Below, in pieces: positions 36,214 through 43,346 of a stretch of 64,000 nt of DNA. The stretch's first letter is position 1. Each line of letters begins with the position of its first letter. This stretch comes from Methylotenera versatilis 7. GTDB lineage: Bacteria; Pseudomonadota; Gammaproteobacteria; Burkholderiales; Methylophilaceae. The DNA is taken from NCBI RefSeq assembly GCF_000799165.1, contig NZ_JUGF01000002.1:1178001-1242000 (forward strand). Reading direction: 5' to 3'. Below the pieces are notes generated by a model, which made no database searches, was not told the origin of the DNA, and worked only from the letters and a program-made list of their open reading frames with translations. The position numbers and the translations under genes were made by a program.

Positions 36214-37014
36214 TTAAATAAATGAAAAAGCCATCTTCAAGCTTAAAATCATGAGCAGTACGCCGAATATTTTTTTCAATATTTGAATCGGTAAGCGTTG
36301 CGTGAGCTTTGCGCCCAGCGGCGCAGTAAAGTAACTTGGAATCGCCACCAGCAATACTGCTGGCAAATAAATATAGCCCCAGGTGTGTTCTGCTGTGGTG
36401 TTGTTTAACATGCCATTGATTAAATAACCCAGCGTACCAGCAACCGAAATGTAAAAACCCAATGCTGCGGATGTACCGATTGCGCTTCTAATATCAATAC
36501 CGCGCCAAGTTAAATACGGCACAGTGAGTGAGCCTCCGCCAATGGAGACCAATGCGGAAACTGCACCTATGCCTAGCGTGACCAATCTTAGTTCAGTTTT
36601 ATTAATTTCCCCCGTACTTGACGGCGCTTTGCTTTTTTTAAACATTTGCATGGATACATAAGCCATAAAAACGGCAAAAAATATGGCTAAGGCTTTTGAG
36701 CTTAAGTAAGCGGTTAAAAAAGTGGCTGAAAATGTGCCAACAATCATGCCGATAGACATTATTTTTGCCAGCGACCAAACTACCGCGCCATTTTTATGGT
36801 GCGAGCGCATGCTGGAAAATGAAGTTAAAGCGATGCAAGCCATTGAAGTGCCGAGTGCAAGATGTACAACACTGTCTTTTGGAACACCTTGGTAAATGAA
36901 AATGGAGGTTAAAACAGGCACTAAAATACCGCCACCGCCAATGCCAAGTAAACCTGCCATCACGCCGACAAAAGCGCCCAGCACCACAAATGCGACAATT
37001 AATTCAACGCCCAC
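36214..37014 (-). CDS. TSUP (TauE/SafE) family permease
   Basis: A 266-residue inner-membrane protein with eight helices and the two-repeat glycine-rich signature (GLLGIGGGGILVPVL at about 21-35 and VSIGGGSLTVPYLTWRG at about 156-172). Members carry sulfite, sulfoacetate or other small organic anions, usually outwards or inwards depending on the pathway. The start is GTG with AAGG upstream. It lies between an MFS exporter and an EamA gene on the same strand. Confidence 0.88.
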   Translation of the reverse strand: MGVELIVAFVVLGAFVGVMAGLLGIGGGGILVPVLTSIFIYQGVPKDSVVHLALGTSMACIALTSFSSMRSHHKNGAVVWSLAKIMSIGMIVGTFSATFLTAYLSSKALAIFFAVFMAYVSMQMFKKSKAPSSTGEINKTELRLVTLGIGAVSALVSIGGGSLTVPYLTWRGIDIRSAIGTSAALGFYISVAGTLGYLINGMLNNTTAEHTWGYIYLPAVLLVAIPSYFTAPLGAKLTQRLPIQILKKIFGVLLMILSLKMAFSFI

Positions 37015-37106
37015 TCAATAACCTTTCTAATTTTAATTTAACCGCCAAAACGCTTGTAGATTCTCTGATATTAATGGGTAAAACGGCATTAAGTAGCAAG
37101 TAAGCA

Positions 37107-38510
37107 TTATCTTTTTGACGTCAGAAACAGGCTTAATATTGCACCCGCCAATGCAAATAATGCACCAATCGCAAACGCCAATTGATAACCGCCATTTAGC
37201 GCGGTTACCGCGCTTATCCCATTATCTGCTAAATGGCGTGTGTGCATTGCCGCCAAGCTCGCCAGTATCGCTAAACCTAATGCGCCGCCCATCATGAACG
37301 AAGTATTAATCACGCCAGAAGCCAAGCCAGAGTCACTCGGCTCTACATCGTTCATCGCCGCCAGCAACATCGGGTTAAAGGCGATGCCAGCGCCCAAGCC
37401 AAGCAACAACATGCCTGGTAATACATCGATTGTAAAATTTCCTTCTAATGGCAAGCGAGCAAACAGCGCAAGCCCAATCGCTGCAAATAACAGACCAGAT
37501 GCGAGCGGTATTTTTAAGCCAAAACGCATGATTAACCTGGCTGAAATGCCCAGCGAAAAAGCTGCCATAATTAAGTTGGCAGGTAAAAAAGCCAAGCCTA
37601 CTTGTAATGCACTGTAACCAAGCACCGATTGCATATACAGGGCCGAAATAAAGAACCAGGCAAACATTGACGCTGCCCATAAAACAGCAGTCACATTGGC
37701 TATGGCAAGATTATGCAATCGAAATATACCAAGTGGAATCAAAGGTGTTTTGACGCGCTGCTCAATCAAGATAAAAGCAATCAACAAGGCCGCAGAAAGC
37801 AACAATAGCATAATCGTTTGCATAGAGGTCCAGCCAGCTTCGTTACCATTGACGATAGCATAAACAGCCAACATGAGTGATGCGGTGATTGTGAATGCTC
37901 CGCCCACATCGTGACTTGTTGCGTCTGTTTGTGTTTGATCGCGCGGCAATAATTGCATGCAAAGCACGTATACCGCAATGCCGATTGGTAAGTTCACCAA
38001 AAATATCCAATGCCAGCTGAATGCGCTTGTTAATAAGCCGCCAAGTAATACACCAATACTACCGCCGCCTGCACACACAAAACCATAAACGCCCATCGCT
38101 TTTGCACGCTCATTCGGCTCTGTAAATAAATCCATAATCAGCGATAACGCGACGGCTGAAACCACGGCACCACCTAACCCTTGTATAGCTCTGGCGACGA
38201 TTAACACATTTTGAGAATTCGCAATTCCACAGGCAAGCGATGCAAGGACAAAAAGCGTTAATCCAATGAGAAATACTTTACGATGCCCGTAAAAATCGCC
38301 TAACCGTCCGCCTAACAGCAAAAATCCGCCGAAAGTGAGCATGTACGCATTCACCACCCATACCAATGACGTTTCACTGAAACCTAAATCGATGCGTATA
38401 GACGGCAATGCTACATTGACGATTGTTGTATCCAGCACGATCATTAATTCGCCAAGGCAAAGCACAATAAGCGTTAACCACTGTTTATTATGTGGCGTTA
38501 TTTGTAACAT
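37107..38510 (-). CDS. MFS drug exporter, DHA2 (EmrB/QacA) type
   Basis: A 467-residue permease with 14 predicted helices. The DHA2 motif LDTTIVNVALPSI is at about 26-38, motif A GRLGDFYGHRKVF at about 68-80, and motif C is seen in GGSIGVLLGGLL. Such pumps export drugs or metabolites against the proton gradient. No membrane-fusion (EmrA) partner is adjacent. GGAG precedes the ATG well. Confidence 0.9.
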   Translation of the reverse strand: MLQITPHNKQWLTLIVLCLGELMIVLDTTIVNVALPSIRIDLGFSETSLVWVVNAYMLTFGGFLLLGGRLGDFYGHRKVFLIGLTLFVLASLACGIANSQNVLIVARAIQGLGGAVVSAVALSLIMDLFTEPNERAKAMGVYGFVCAGGGSIGVLLGGLLTSAFSWHWIFLVNLPIGIAVYVLCMQLLPRDQTQTDATSHDVGGAFTITASLMLAVYAIVNGNEAGWTSMQTIMLLLLSAALLIAFILIEQRVKTPLIPLGIFRLHNLAIANVTAVLWAASMFAWFFISALYMQSVLGYSALQVGLAFLPANLIMAAFSLGISARLIMRFGLKIPLASGLLFAAIGLALFARLPLEGNFTIDVLPGMLLLGLGAGIAFNPMLLAAMNDVEPSDSGLASGVINTSFMMGGALGLAILASLAAMHTRHLADNGISAVTALNGGYQLAFAIGALFALAGAILSLFLTSKR

Positions 38511-38673
38511 TTAAAATCTCCTGCGGGCATTTTTTGCTAAAGCGACATCATATATGACTCGCTGATTTGTGTTGTTAGTAGGCGCTGTTTAACGCGTCAT
38601 GCAATGAACAATCTGAACTTAGTGGATAATTGGCTTTCTCAAAGTTATCCATTATTTTTGCACAGGATACTGA

Positions 38674-39204
38674 ATGCGTCGCTATTTACTTGTTTTTACT
38701 TTAACTTCACTCTCATTGGCAGTCAGTGCTAATTCTGCCGAAACTCCGATGAAACCTGGCTTGTGGGAAATGACGACCACTTCTAATCTATTGAGCCTTG
38801 CAGCACAAATTCCACCAGATCAAATGGAAAATATTAATCAATTAGCCAAAGAATACGGTTTTGAAATGCCAGCCATTCAAAATGGCGCAGCAAAGTCGAA
38901 CGCCTGTATTACGCAAGAAATGGCGAATAAAAAAATTATGCCAAGCTCTTTTCAAGAGCAAGCGGGTTGTACAGTCAATAAAGCAACGCAAAACGGCAAT
39001 AGCTATCGTGTGGAATTCGTCTGCAAAAATCCGCAATTAGATGGCAGCGGGGTGGCAGAAGGCACTTTTACCAATACAGAAAACTTTACAGGGCAAACCG
39101 TATTTAATGGAACGGTGCAAGGCAACCCGATTAAGGAACAGGCCAATATGAGTGGTAAGTGGGTTGGTACCAATTGTGGCAGCACAAAGCCGTTGCCACA
39201 ATAA
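38674..39204 (+). CDS. DUF3617 periplasmic protein
   Basis: A 176-residue exported protein with a signal peptide (1-21, ending NSA). The mature protein starts KPGLWEMTTTSN, the family start, and has three Cys-containing parts (NACITQEM, QAGCTVNKA, VEFVCKNP) and a closing WVGTNCG. DUF3617 proteins are common in proteobacteria; the function is unknown. AGGAT lies before the ATG. It converges with the LysR gene with only 5 bases between stops. Confidence 0.88.
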   Translation: MRRYLLVFTLTSLSLAVSANSAETPMKPGLWEMTTTSNLLSLAAQIPPDQMENINQLAKEYGFEMPAIQNGAAKSNACITQEMANKKIMPSSFQEQAGCTVNKATQNGNSYRVEFVCKNPQLDGSGVAEGTFTNTENFTGQTVFNGTVQGNPIKEQANMSGKWVGTNCGSTKPLPQ

Positions 39205-39209
39205 TACAA

Positions 39210-40142
39210 TCAAACCATTTCCCATGTTGCGGGCATTGACGCAATCAAATGACTCACAAATGTTTTTACTTTTAGGGTCATCGCGTGTTGGTCGCGAAAA
39301 CAAGCATAAAACTCCAGAGGTTCGCTGTCGGAATGTGTCGGCAAGCTATTGGCTTTCGATTGTTGAAATAAAGCCACCAATTGACCATTTCTAATTAAAG
39401 GGTTTGCAATAAATTCAGCAAGTCTTGTAATGCCGGCGCCACCAATGGCGAGTTCAGCTAGTGAGTTTATGTCATTGCTGATGATAAATGGTTTAATCTC
39501 AGGTTCAAATCGCAAGGCATCTCGCACAAATCCCCAGTTCATTAGCCGTCCATTCATCGGCATTCTGAACATCAGGCAATCATGATGTTGCAATTCTTCA
39601 GGCGCATTGGGCTGACTTTTCCGTGCAATATAAGCAGGTGATGCACAATATATAACTGGAACAGTGGCAATCTTTCTAGCAACCAGACCAAGCTCCAATT
39701 GTTGCTTGAATCGAATGCTGATGTCGATATCCTCTTTAACATGGTCAACATTGCGGTCTGTCAAAACCAGTTCAATGGATAATCTGGGGTGCAGCGCAGT
39801 GAATGTTGGAACAATCGAAGACAGCACATGGCGACCAAATGCAGCAGATGCTGCTATTTTTAATCGCCCTTGAGGTTCTCCGTGAAATTCAGTGACTAGT
39901 GACTTTGCGCTTTCAATATCACTGATGATGTGACGCACCTTGGCATAATAAATTTCGCCAGCCTCGGTTAAGGCTAGACTACGTGTTGTACGCTTGAGTA
40001 AGCGCGCGTTTAATGACGATTCAAGCCTTAAAATGTTCTGACTCGCTGCCGCTGGGGTGATGCCTTGCATGCGAGCGGCAGCGGCAATGCTTCCACCTTC
40101 AATTGCTTTAACAAAACTTTCAATACTTCTTAATGTATCCAT
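39210..40142 (-). CDS. LysR-type regulator
   Basis: A regulator of about 310 residues with an N-terminal winged helix (TLRSIESFVKAIEGGSIAAAARMQG in parts, LESSLNARLLKRTTRSLALTEAG) and an effector domain typical of the CrgA/AaeR-like group. The frame also offers GTG at 40148, two codons upstream; ATG 40142 is preferred because the GTG lies inside a 9-bp dyad. It is divergent from the DUF2798 gene, the likely target. Confidence 0.9.
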   Translation of the reverse strand: MDTLRSIESFVKAIEGGSIAAAARMQGITPAAASQNILRLESSLNARLLKRTTRSLALTEAGEIYYAKVRHIISDIESAKSLVTEFHGEPQGRLKIAASAAFGRHVLSSIVPTFTALHPRLSIELVLTDRNVDHVKEDIDISIRFKQQLELGLVARKIATVPVIYCASPAYIARKSQPNAPEELQHHDCLMFRMPMNGRLMNWGFVRDALRFEPEIKPFIISNDINSLAELAIGGAGITRLAEFIANPLIRNGQLVALFQQSKANSLPTHSDSEPLEFYACFRDQHAMTLKVKTFVSHLIASMPATWEMV

Positions 40143-40146
40143 ATTC

Positions 40147-40176
40147 ACTATCGAAGTTATATGATTATTCGATAGT
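40147..40176. promoter_or_regulatory. LysR-type dyad at the regulator start
   Basis: ACTATCGAA (40147-40155), 12 bases, TTCGATAGT (40168-40176); the arms are perfect over 9 bp. It lies at the very start of the LysR gene and about 110 bases before the divergent DUF2798 gene, fitting an autoregulatory site. Confidence 0.55.
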
Positions 40177-40285
40177 TTATCTTGTTAATGCATATAGTGT
40201 TAACACTCTACCGGCTCGTAGGTTTTACCATTAAGATTCATGACTTAACTTTTAATCGTTTAAGTTTTAATCAATAAGGGCTCGG

Positions 40286-40522
40286 ATGGAAATAAAAATT
40301 CCCAAGCGCTATACACATTACGTATTTGCGTTCTTTATGGCTGGCATCATGGCATTTTTGATGTGCATGGTGATTGTTGCTGCCAATAGCGGGTTAAGTG
40401 CTGATTATTTACCGCGTGTCATACGCGCCTATACATTGGCGATGCCTGTCGCATTTGTATGTGTGCTGGTTGTTAGGCCGATTGTAGTTAAGCTTGTTAC
40501 TTTAGTAGTGAGAGCGCATTAA
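40286..40522 (+). CDS. DUF2798 small membrane protein
   Basis: A 78-residue protein with two membrane helices (about 11-33 and 48-70) separated by a short loop with NSGLSADYLPRVIRAY. It begins with the basic IPKRYTHYVFAFFM that marks DUF2798. Function unknown; relatives often lie beside LysR regulators, as here. AAGGGCTCGG precedes the ATG. Confidence 0.8.
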   Translation: MEIKIPKRYTHYVFAFFMAGIMAFLMCMVIVAANSGLSADYLPRVIRAYTLAMPVAFVCVLVVRPIVVKLVTLVVRAH

Positions 40523-40596
40523 TGACATTGTTTGCTTAACTTTTCTACACAGTGTTTTTTGCTGGTTTCGTCCATCGATTGATTTTAAAGGTGCTA

Positions 40597-41193
40597 CTAC
40601 TCGTTCAATAGGTGGCCTAATTTATCTTTTTTTGTTTGCAGGTAATGTTTGTTTGATTCGTTTGAGATGATTTTTAGTGGCACAAGGCTATTCACCAACG
40701 TGCCATGTGTTTTTAATGCACCGCATTTGGCTGGATTATTGCTCATTAACCGAATGGATTTAACCTGCAAGTCGTGTAGTATTTCTGCGGCAATATCAAA
40801 TGTACGGCTATCAATAGGCAGGCCAAGTGCAAGATTGGCTTCAACAGTATCCAGACCCTCATCCTGCAGCGCATAGGCACGAATTTTATTGGCTAAACCA
40901 ATGCCCCTGCCCTCATGGTCTCGTAGATAAACAATAACTCCCAAGCCTTCTGCAGCAATTAACTGTTGGGCGAGTTTAAGTTGCTCACCACAATCGCAGC
41001 GTTTTGAAGAGAATATATCCCCCGTTAAGCACTCTGAATGTACCCTGACGAGAACATTCTGTTGCAGGTGAACATTGCCCATTACCAGCGCTACGTGCTC
41101 CGTAGCCGTTGTAAGGTCTTGGTATAAATAGATTAAATAATCTCCAAATGCTGTTGGCAATTTGGATGTTGAAACTCGAGTGATGTTGCTCAT
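40597..41193 (-). CDS. ribA: GTP cyclohydrolase II
   Basis: First step of riboflavin synthesis, opening the ring of GTP. The 198-residue length matches the stand-alone RibA of E. coli. Zinc ligands are Cys55, Cys66 and Cys68 (ECLTGDIFSSKRCDCGEQL). YLRDHEGRGIGLANKI holds the GTP-binding and catalytic residues, and RLMSNNPAKC follows. It lies apart from other rib genes. Riboflavin supply fits the many flavoproteins in this window, but that link is only circumstantial. Confidence 0.96.
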   Translation of the reverse strand: MSNITRVSTSKLPTAFGDYLIYLYQDLTTATEHVALVMGNVHLQQNVLVRVHSECLTGDIFSSKRCDCGEQLKLAQQLIAAEGLGVIVYLRDHEGRGIGLANKIRAYALQDEGLDTVEANLALGLPIDSRTFDIAAEILHDLQVKSIRLMSNNPAKCGALKTHGTLVNSLVPLKIISNESNKHYLQTKKDKLGHLLNE

Positions 41194-41325
41194 TAATTTT
41201 CTTTAAGACTTAATATTTGGCGATTTATTTCAAAAAATTTAGCAATGGTTAGTTTAGTCATTATAAGCTTCAAAAATTAACTGAGTCATTATCTAAAATT
41301 ATTATTTAAAAGCACTTAATTTAAG

Positions 41326-41355
41326 TTGTCTAACGTTCATAATATATTGTAGAAT
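41326..41355 (+). promoter_or_regulatory. Promoter of the tRNA-Val/tRNA-Asp unit
   Basis: TTGTCT at 41326-41331 and TAGAAT at 41350-41355 with an 18-base spacer, about 21 bases before the tRNA-Val 5' end. Confidence 0.5.
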
Positions 41356-41376
41356 GCGCGTCCTGTTAGTTAAGCA

Positions 41377-41452
41377 GGGTGCTTAGCTCAGTTGGTAGAG
41401 CGTCGCCCTTACAAGGCGAATGTCAGCGGTTCGACCCCGTTAGCACCCACCA
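41377..41452 (+). tRNA. tRNA-Val (anticodon UAC)
   Basis: A 76-nt cloverleaf. The acceptor arm GGGTGCT pairs with AGCACCC, the anticodon loop is CTTACAA with anticodon TAC, the T loop TTCGACC is in place, and CCA is encoded. It is followed 86 bases later by tRNA-Asp, probably on one transcript. Confidence 0.96.
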
Positions 41453-41538
41453 TCACTAACATAATCGCCTTATGATTCATTTTAAGGGGTTTAAGTTTTT
41501 GTATTATTTAGATAATACAAATTAAGTAGTAAAAAACT

Positions 41539-41615
41539 GGAGTGGTAGTTCAGTTGGTTAGAATACCGGCCTGTCACGCCGGGGGTCGCGGGTTCGAGTC
41601 CCGTCCACTCCGCCA
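41539..41615 (+). tRNA. tRNA-Asp (anticodon GUC)
   Basis: A 77-nt cloverleaf. The acceptor arm GGAGTGG pairs with CCACTCC, the anticodon loop is CTGTCAC with anticodon GTC, the T arm GCGGGTTCGAGTCCCGT is typical, the discriminator is G and CCA is encoded. Confidence 0.97.
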
Positions 41616-41654
41616 ACAAGTCTGGGTTGAATCAGTGCTGATTCAGCTTAGCGC

Positions 41655-41690
41655 AAAAAGCCCCGTTGTTAACGGGGCTTTTTCTCTTTT
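41655..41690 (+). terminator. Strong intrinsic terminator of the tRNA unit
   Basis: AAAAAGCCCCGTT pairs perfectly with AACGGGGCTTTTT around a GTT loop, followed by CTCTTTTT. Confidence 0.93.
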
Positions 41691-41848
41691 TGAATCTCTG
41701 TAGTGCTTAAAGTTATCTTAATTTTGAATTTAGCTCTTTTCTCGGTGACGCTATTTTAAGAACCTTTAGCCTCTCTTGGACAAGCCCAAGAGTGACTTCT
41801 AAGTATTCCAATCATTAGGAAGCGCCTGTCCTAATGTACATTTTCCCT

Positions 41849-43003
41849 TTACTGAGTTGGATTGTCGGCTTGCAAAAGCTTTTGTGTTTCAATCGCAATT
41901 ACTACGCGGCGATTAGGTTGCAGGCAATCAATTACTTTTTTGCTTCGTGTGCCAGGGCAATTGACGATCGGATCACTCGAGCCTTTTCCGATAGTGCGTA
42001 ATCGACTCTCGGCGACACCTTGATTTACTAGGTACTCTTTAACAGCGTTTGCTCTAGATAAAGAAAGCCTGTCATTTAGTTGCTTGCTCCCCAATCTATC
42101 TGTATGACCTTCAATTGTGACGCTAGTCACTTCTGGGTGCTCGATCATTTTGTTGGCGATTTTTGTTTTTAATTCGTATTTGCCCGTTTCAGATAACGTG
42201 TCGCTGTTCAGTGCAAATAATGCGCTACCGTTAAATGTCTGTTTCTCAAAAATAAGTGGTGCTGGTGGTGGCACAACAGGTGCTGGTTCGTATTTTATTA
42301 CTTCCACTATTTTCTCAACAGGCGCTGCTACAGGTTCTGGCGCAGCAATTATTGCAGGCTTGCCGCCAAACCGATACAGCAGTCCGAAGTTTAATTGATT
42401 GTTCGCTGATGAGCCTTTTGAATGACTTAGCTCACTGGTACCCACTTCTACATCACTGAAGATTCTTCTGAAATCTGCTTGTATACCTAATTTATCATTT
42501 AGTAAGTATTGAAAGCCAATACCAACATTGCCGGCAAAAGAAGTGTTGGAGCCTGTTACTTTGCCTGTTGGTGTAAATCCTGGTGCGATATCGTAATTGA
42601 TTTTATTGTTGGCCGCGCCAATACCGGCTAATAAGAATGGTCTGAATTTATCTCTGCTCAATAAATATAAAGCATCAACAGTAAAGTTTAGTTGTTTGTA
42701 ATGACCGCCGCTAAATGATGGAGAGTCTTCTTTAGTTTTATTGTAGGAAAGGCCGGCCTGTATGTCGATATTGTCAGTTACTTCTTTACCCAGTCTAAAA
42801 TGTACACCTGGCGTGTCATCCTTTGCATCTAAATCTGCATCTGGGTAAAACAGGCCAGAACCACCAATTGCATACCAGGACTCTGTAGAAAATGGGGTGG
42901 CGTCAGCAGCATAAGCATGACCAAAGCTCATTAGTGTGGTTGCAGTTAACGCGACATTGAAAGCTTTTTTGTTAGCAAGCATTAGCTTTTTAAAAGTAAG
43001 CAT
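41849..43003 (-). CDS. OmpA-family outer-membrane protein
   Basis: A 384-residue outer-membrane protein. After a signal peptide (to about residue 32, ending AYA) comes an eight-strand OmpA-type barrel (about 36-215, with FRLGKEVTDNIDIQAGLSY and GIGFQYLLNDKLGIQADFRR). A Pro-rich linker follows (APEPVAAPVEKI, VVPPPAPLI), then a C-terminal peptidoglycan-binding OmpA/MotB domain (about 258-375) with IEGHTDRLGSKQLNDRLS and the SRANAVKEYL helix. It anchors the outer membrane to the cell wall. Its start faces the repeat lipoprotein gene across a 343-base gap with two copies of a shared motif. AGGGAAA lies before the ATG. Confidence 0.92.
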   Translation of the reverse strand: MLTFKKLMLANKKAFNVALTATTLMSFGHAYAADATPFSTESWYAIGGSGLFYPDADLDAKDDTPGVHFRLGKEVTDNIDIQAGLSYNKTKEDSPSFSGGHYKQLNFTVDALYLLSRDKFRPFLLAGIGAANNKINYDIAPGFTPTGKVTGSNTSFAGNVGIGFQYLLNDKLGIQADFRRIFSDVEVGTSELSHSKGSSANNQLNFGLLYRFGGKPAIIAAPEPVAAPVEKIVEVIKYEPAPVVPPPAPLIFEKQTFNGSALFALNSDTLSETGKYELKTKIANKMIEHPEVTSVTIEGHTDRLGSKQLNDRLSLSRANAVKEYLVNQGVAESRLRTIGKGSSDPIVNCPGTRSKKVIDCLQPNRRVVIAIETQKLLQADNPTQ

Positions 43004-43153
43004 AATATTTAGTTTCCCTTATTTAAGTATTTTATTGGAGGCTATCTAAGTAGTGTTTACCGATAAACATTCACACCTCTACTTAAAGCCTGATTAGTTA
43101 ACAGCGGCTTAATAATTCATACAGCTATGATAGCACTATGCATTCAACTAAAT

Positions 43154-43283
43154 AGTAAAAATGATACATCAATTATGATGAATTTTACTAGTTAATACGC
43201 TAATTAAGACATTTCCCCCGTTTTATATATAGTTTTTACAAAAAAAACTTGACCTTTCCTTATTAAATGATAAAAATGATAAT
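43154..43283 (+). promoter_or_regulatory. Two copies of a TGATAAAAATGATA-type motif in the ompA/lipoprotein gap
   Basis: Copy 1 (43154-43168) reads AGTAAAAATGATACA; copy 2 (43268-43283) reads TGATAAAAATGATAAT, preceded by TTCCTTATTAAA. Copy 2 lies 64 bases before the lipoprotein ATG. Near-identical sequences occur at 48542-48557 and 59949-59965. The motif is a direct repeat TGATA-N4-TGATA. It may be an activator site or part of an alternative promoter; TTGACC at 43249-43254 may be a -35 box. Confidence 0.45.
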
Positions 43284-43346
43284 AACGGTGTCTGGGGTTA
43301 ATGGACATTAAAACGGATTGTAGTTTTTACTAAGGGAGTCTTTATC

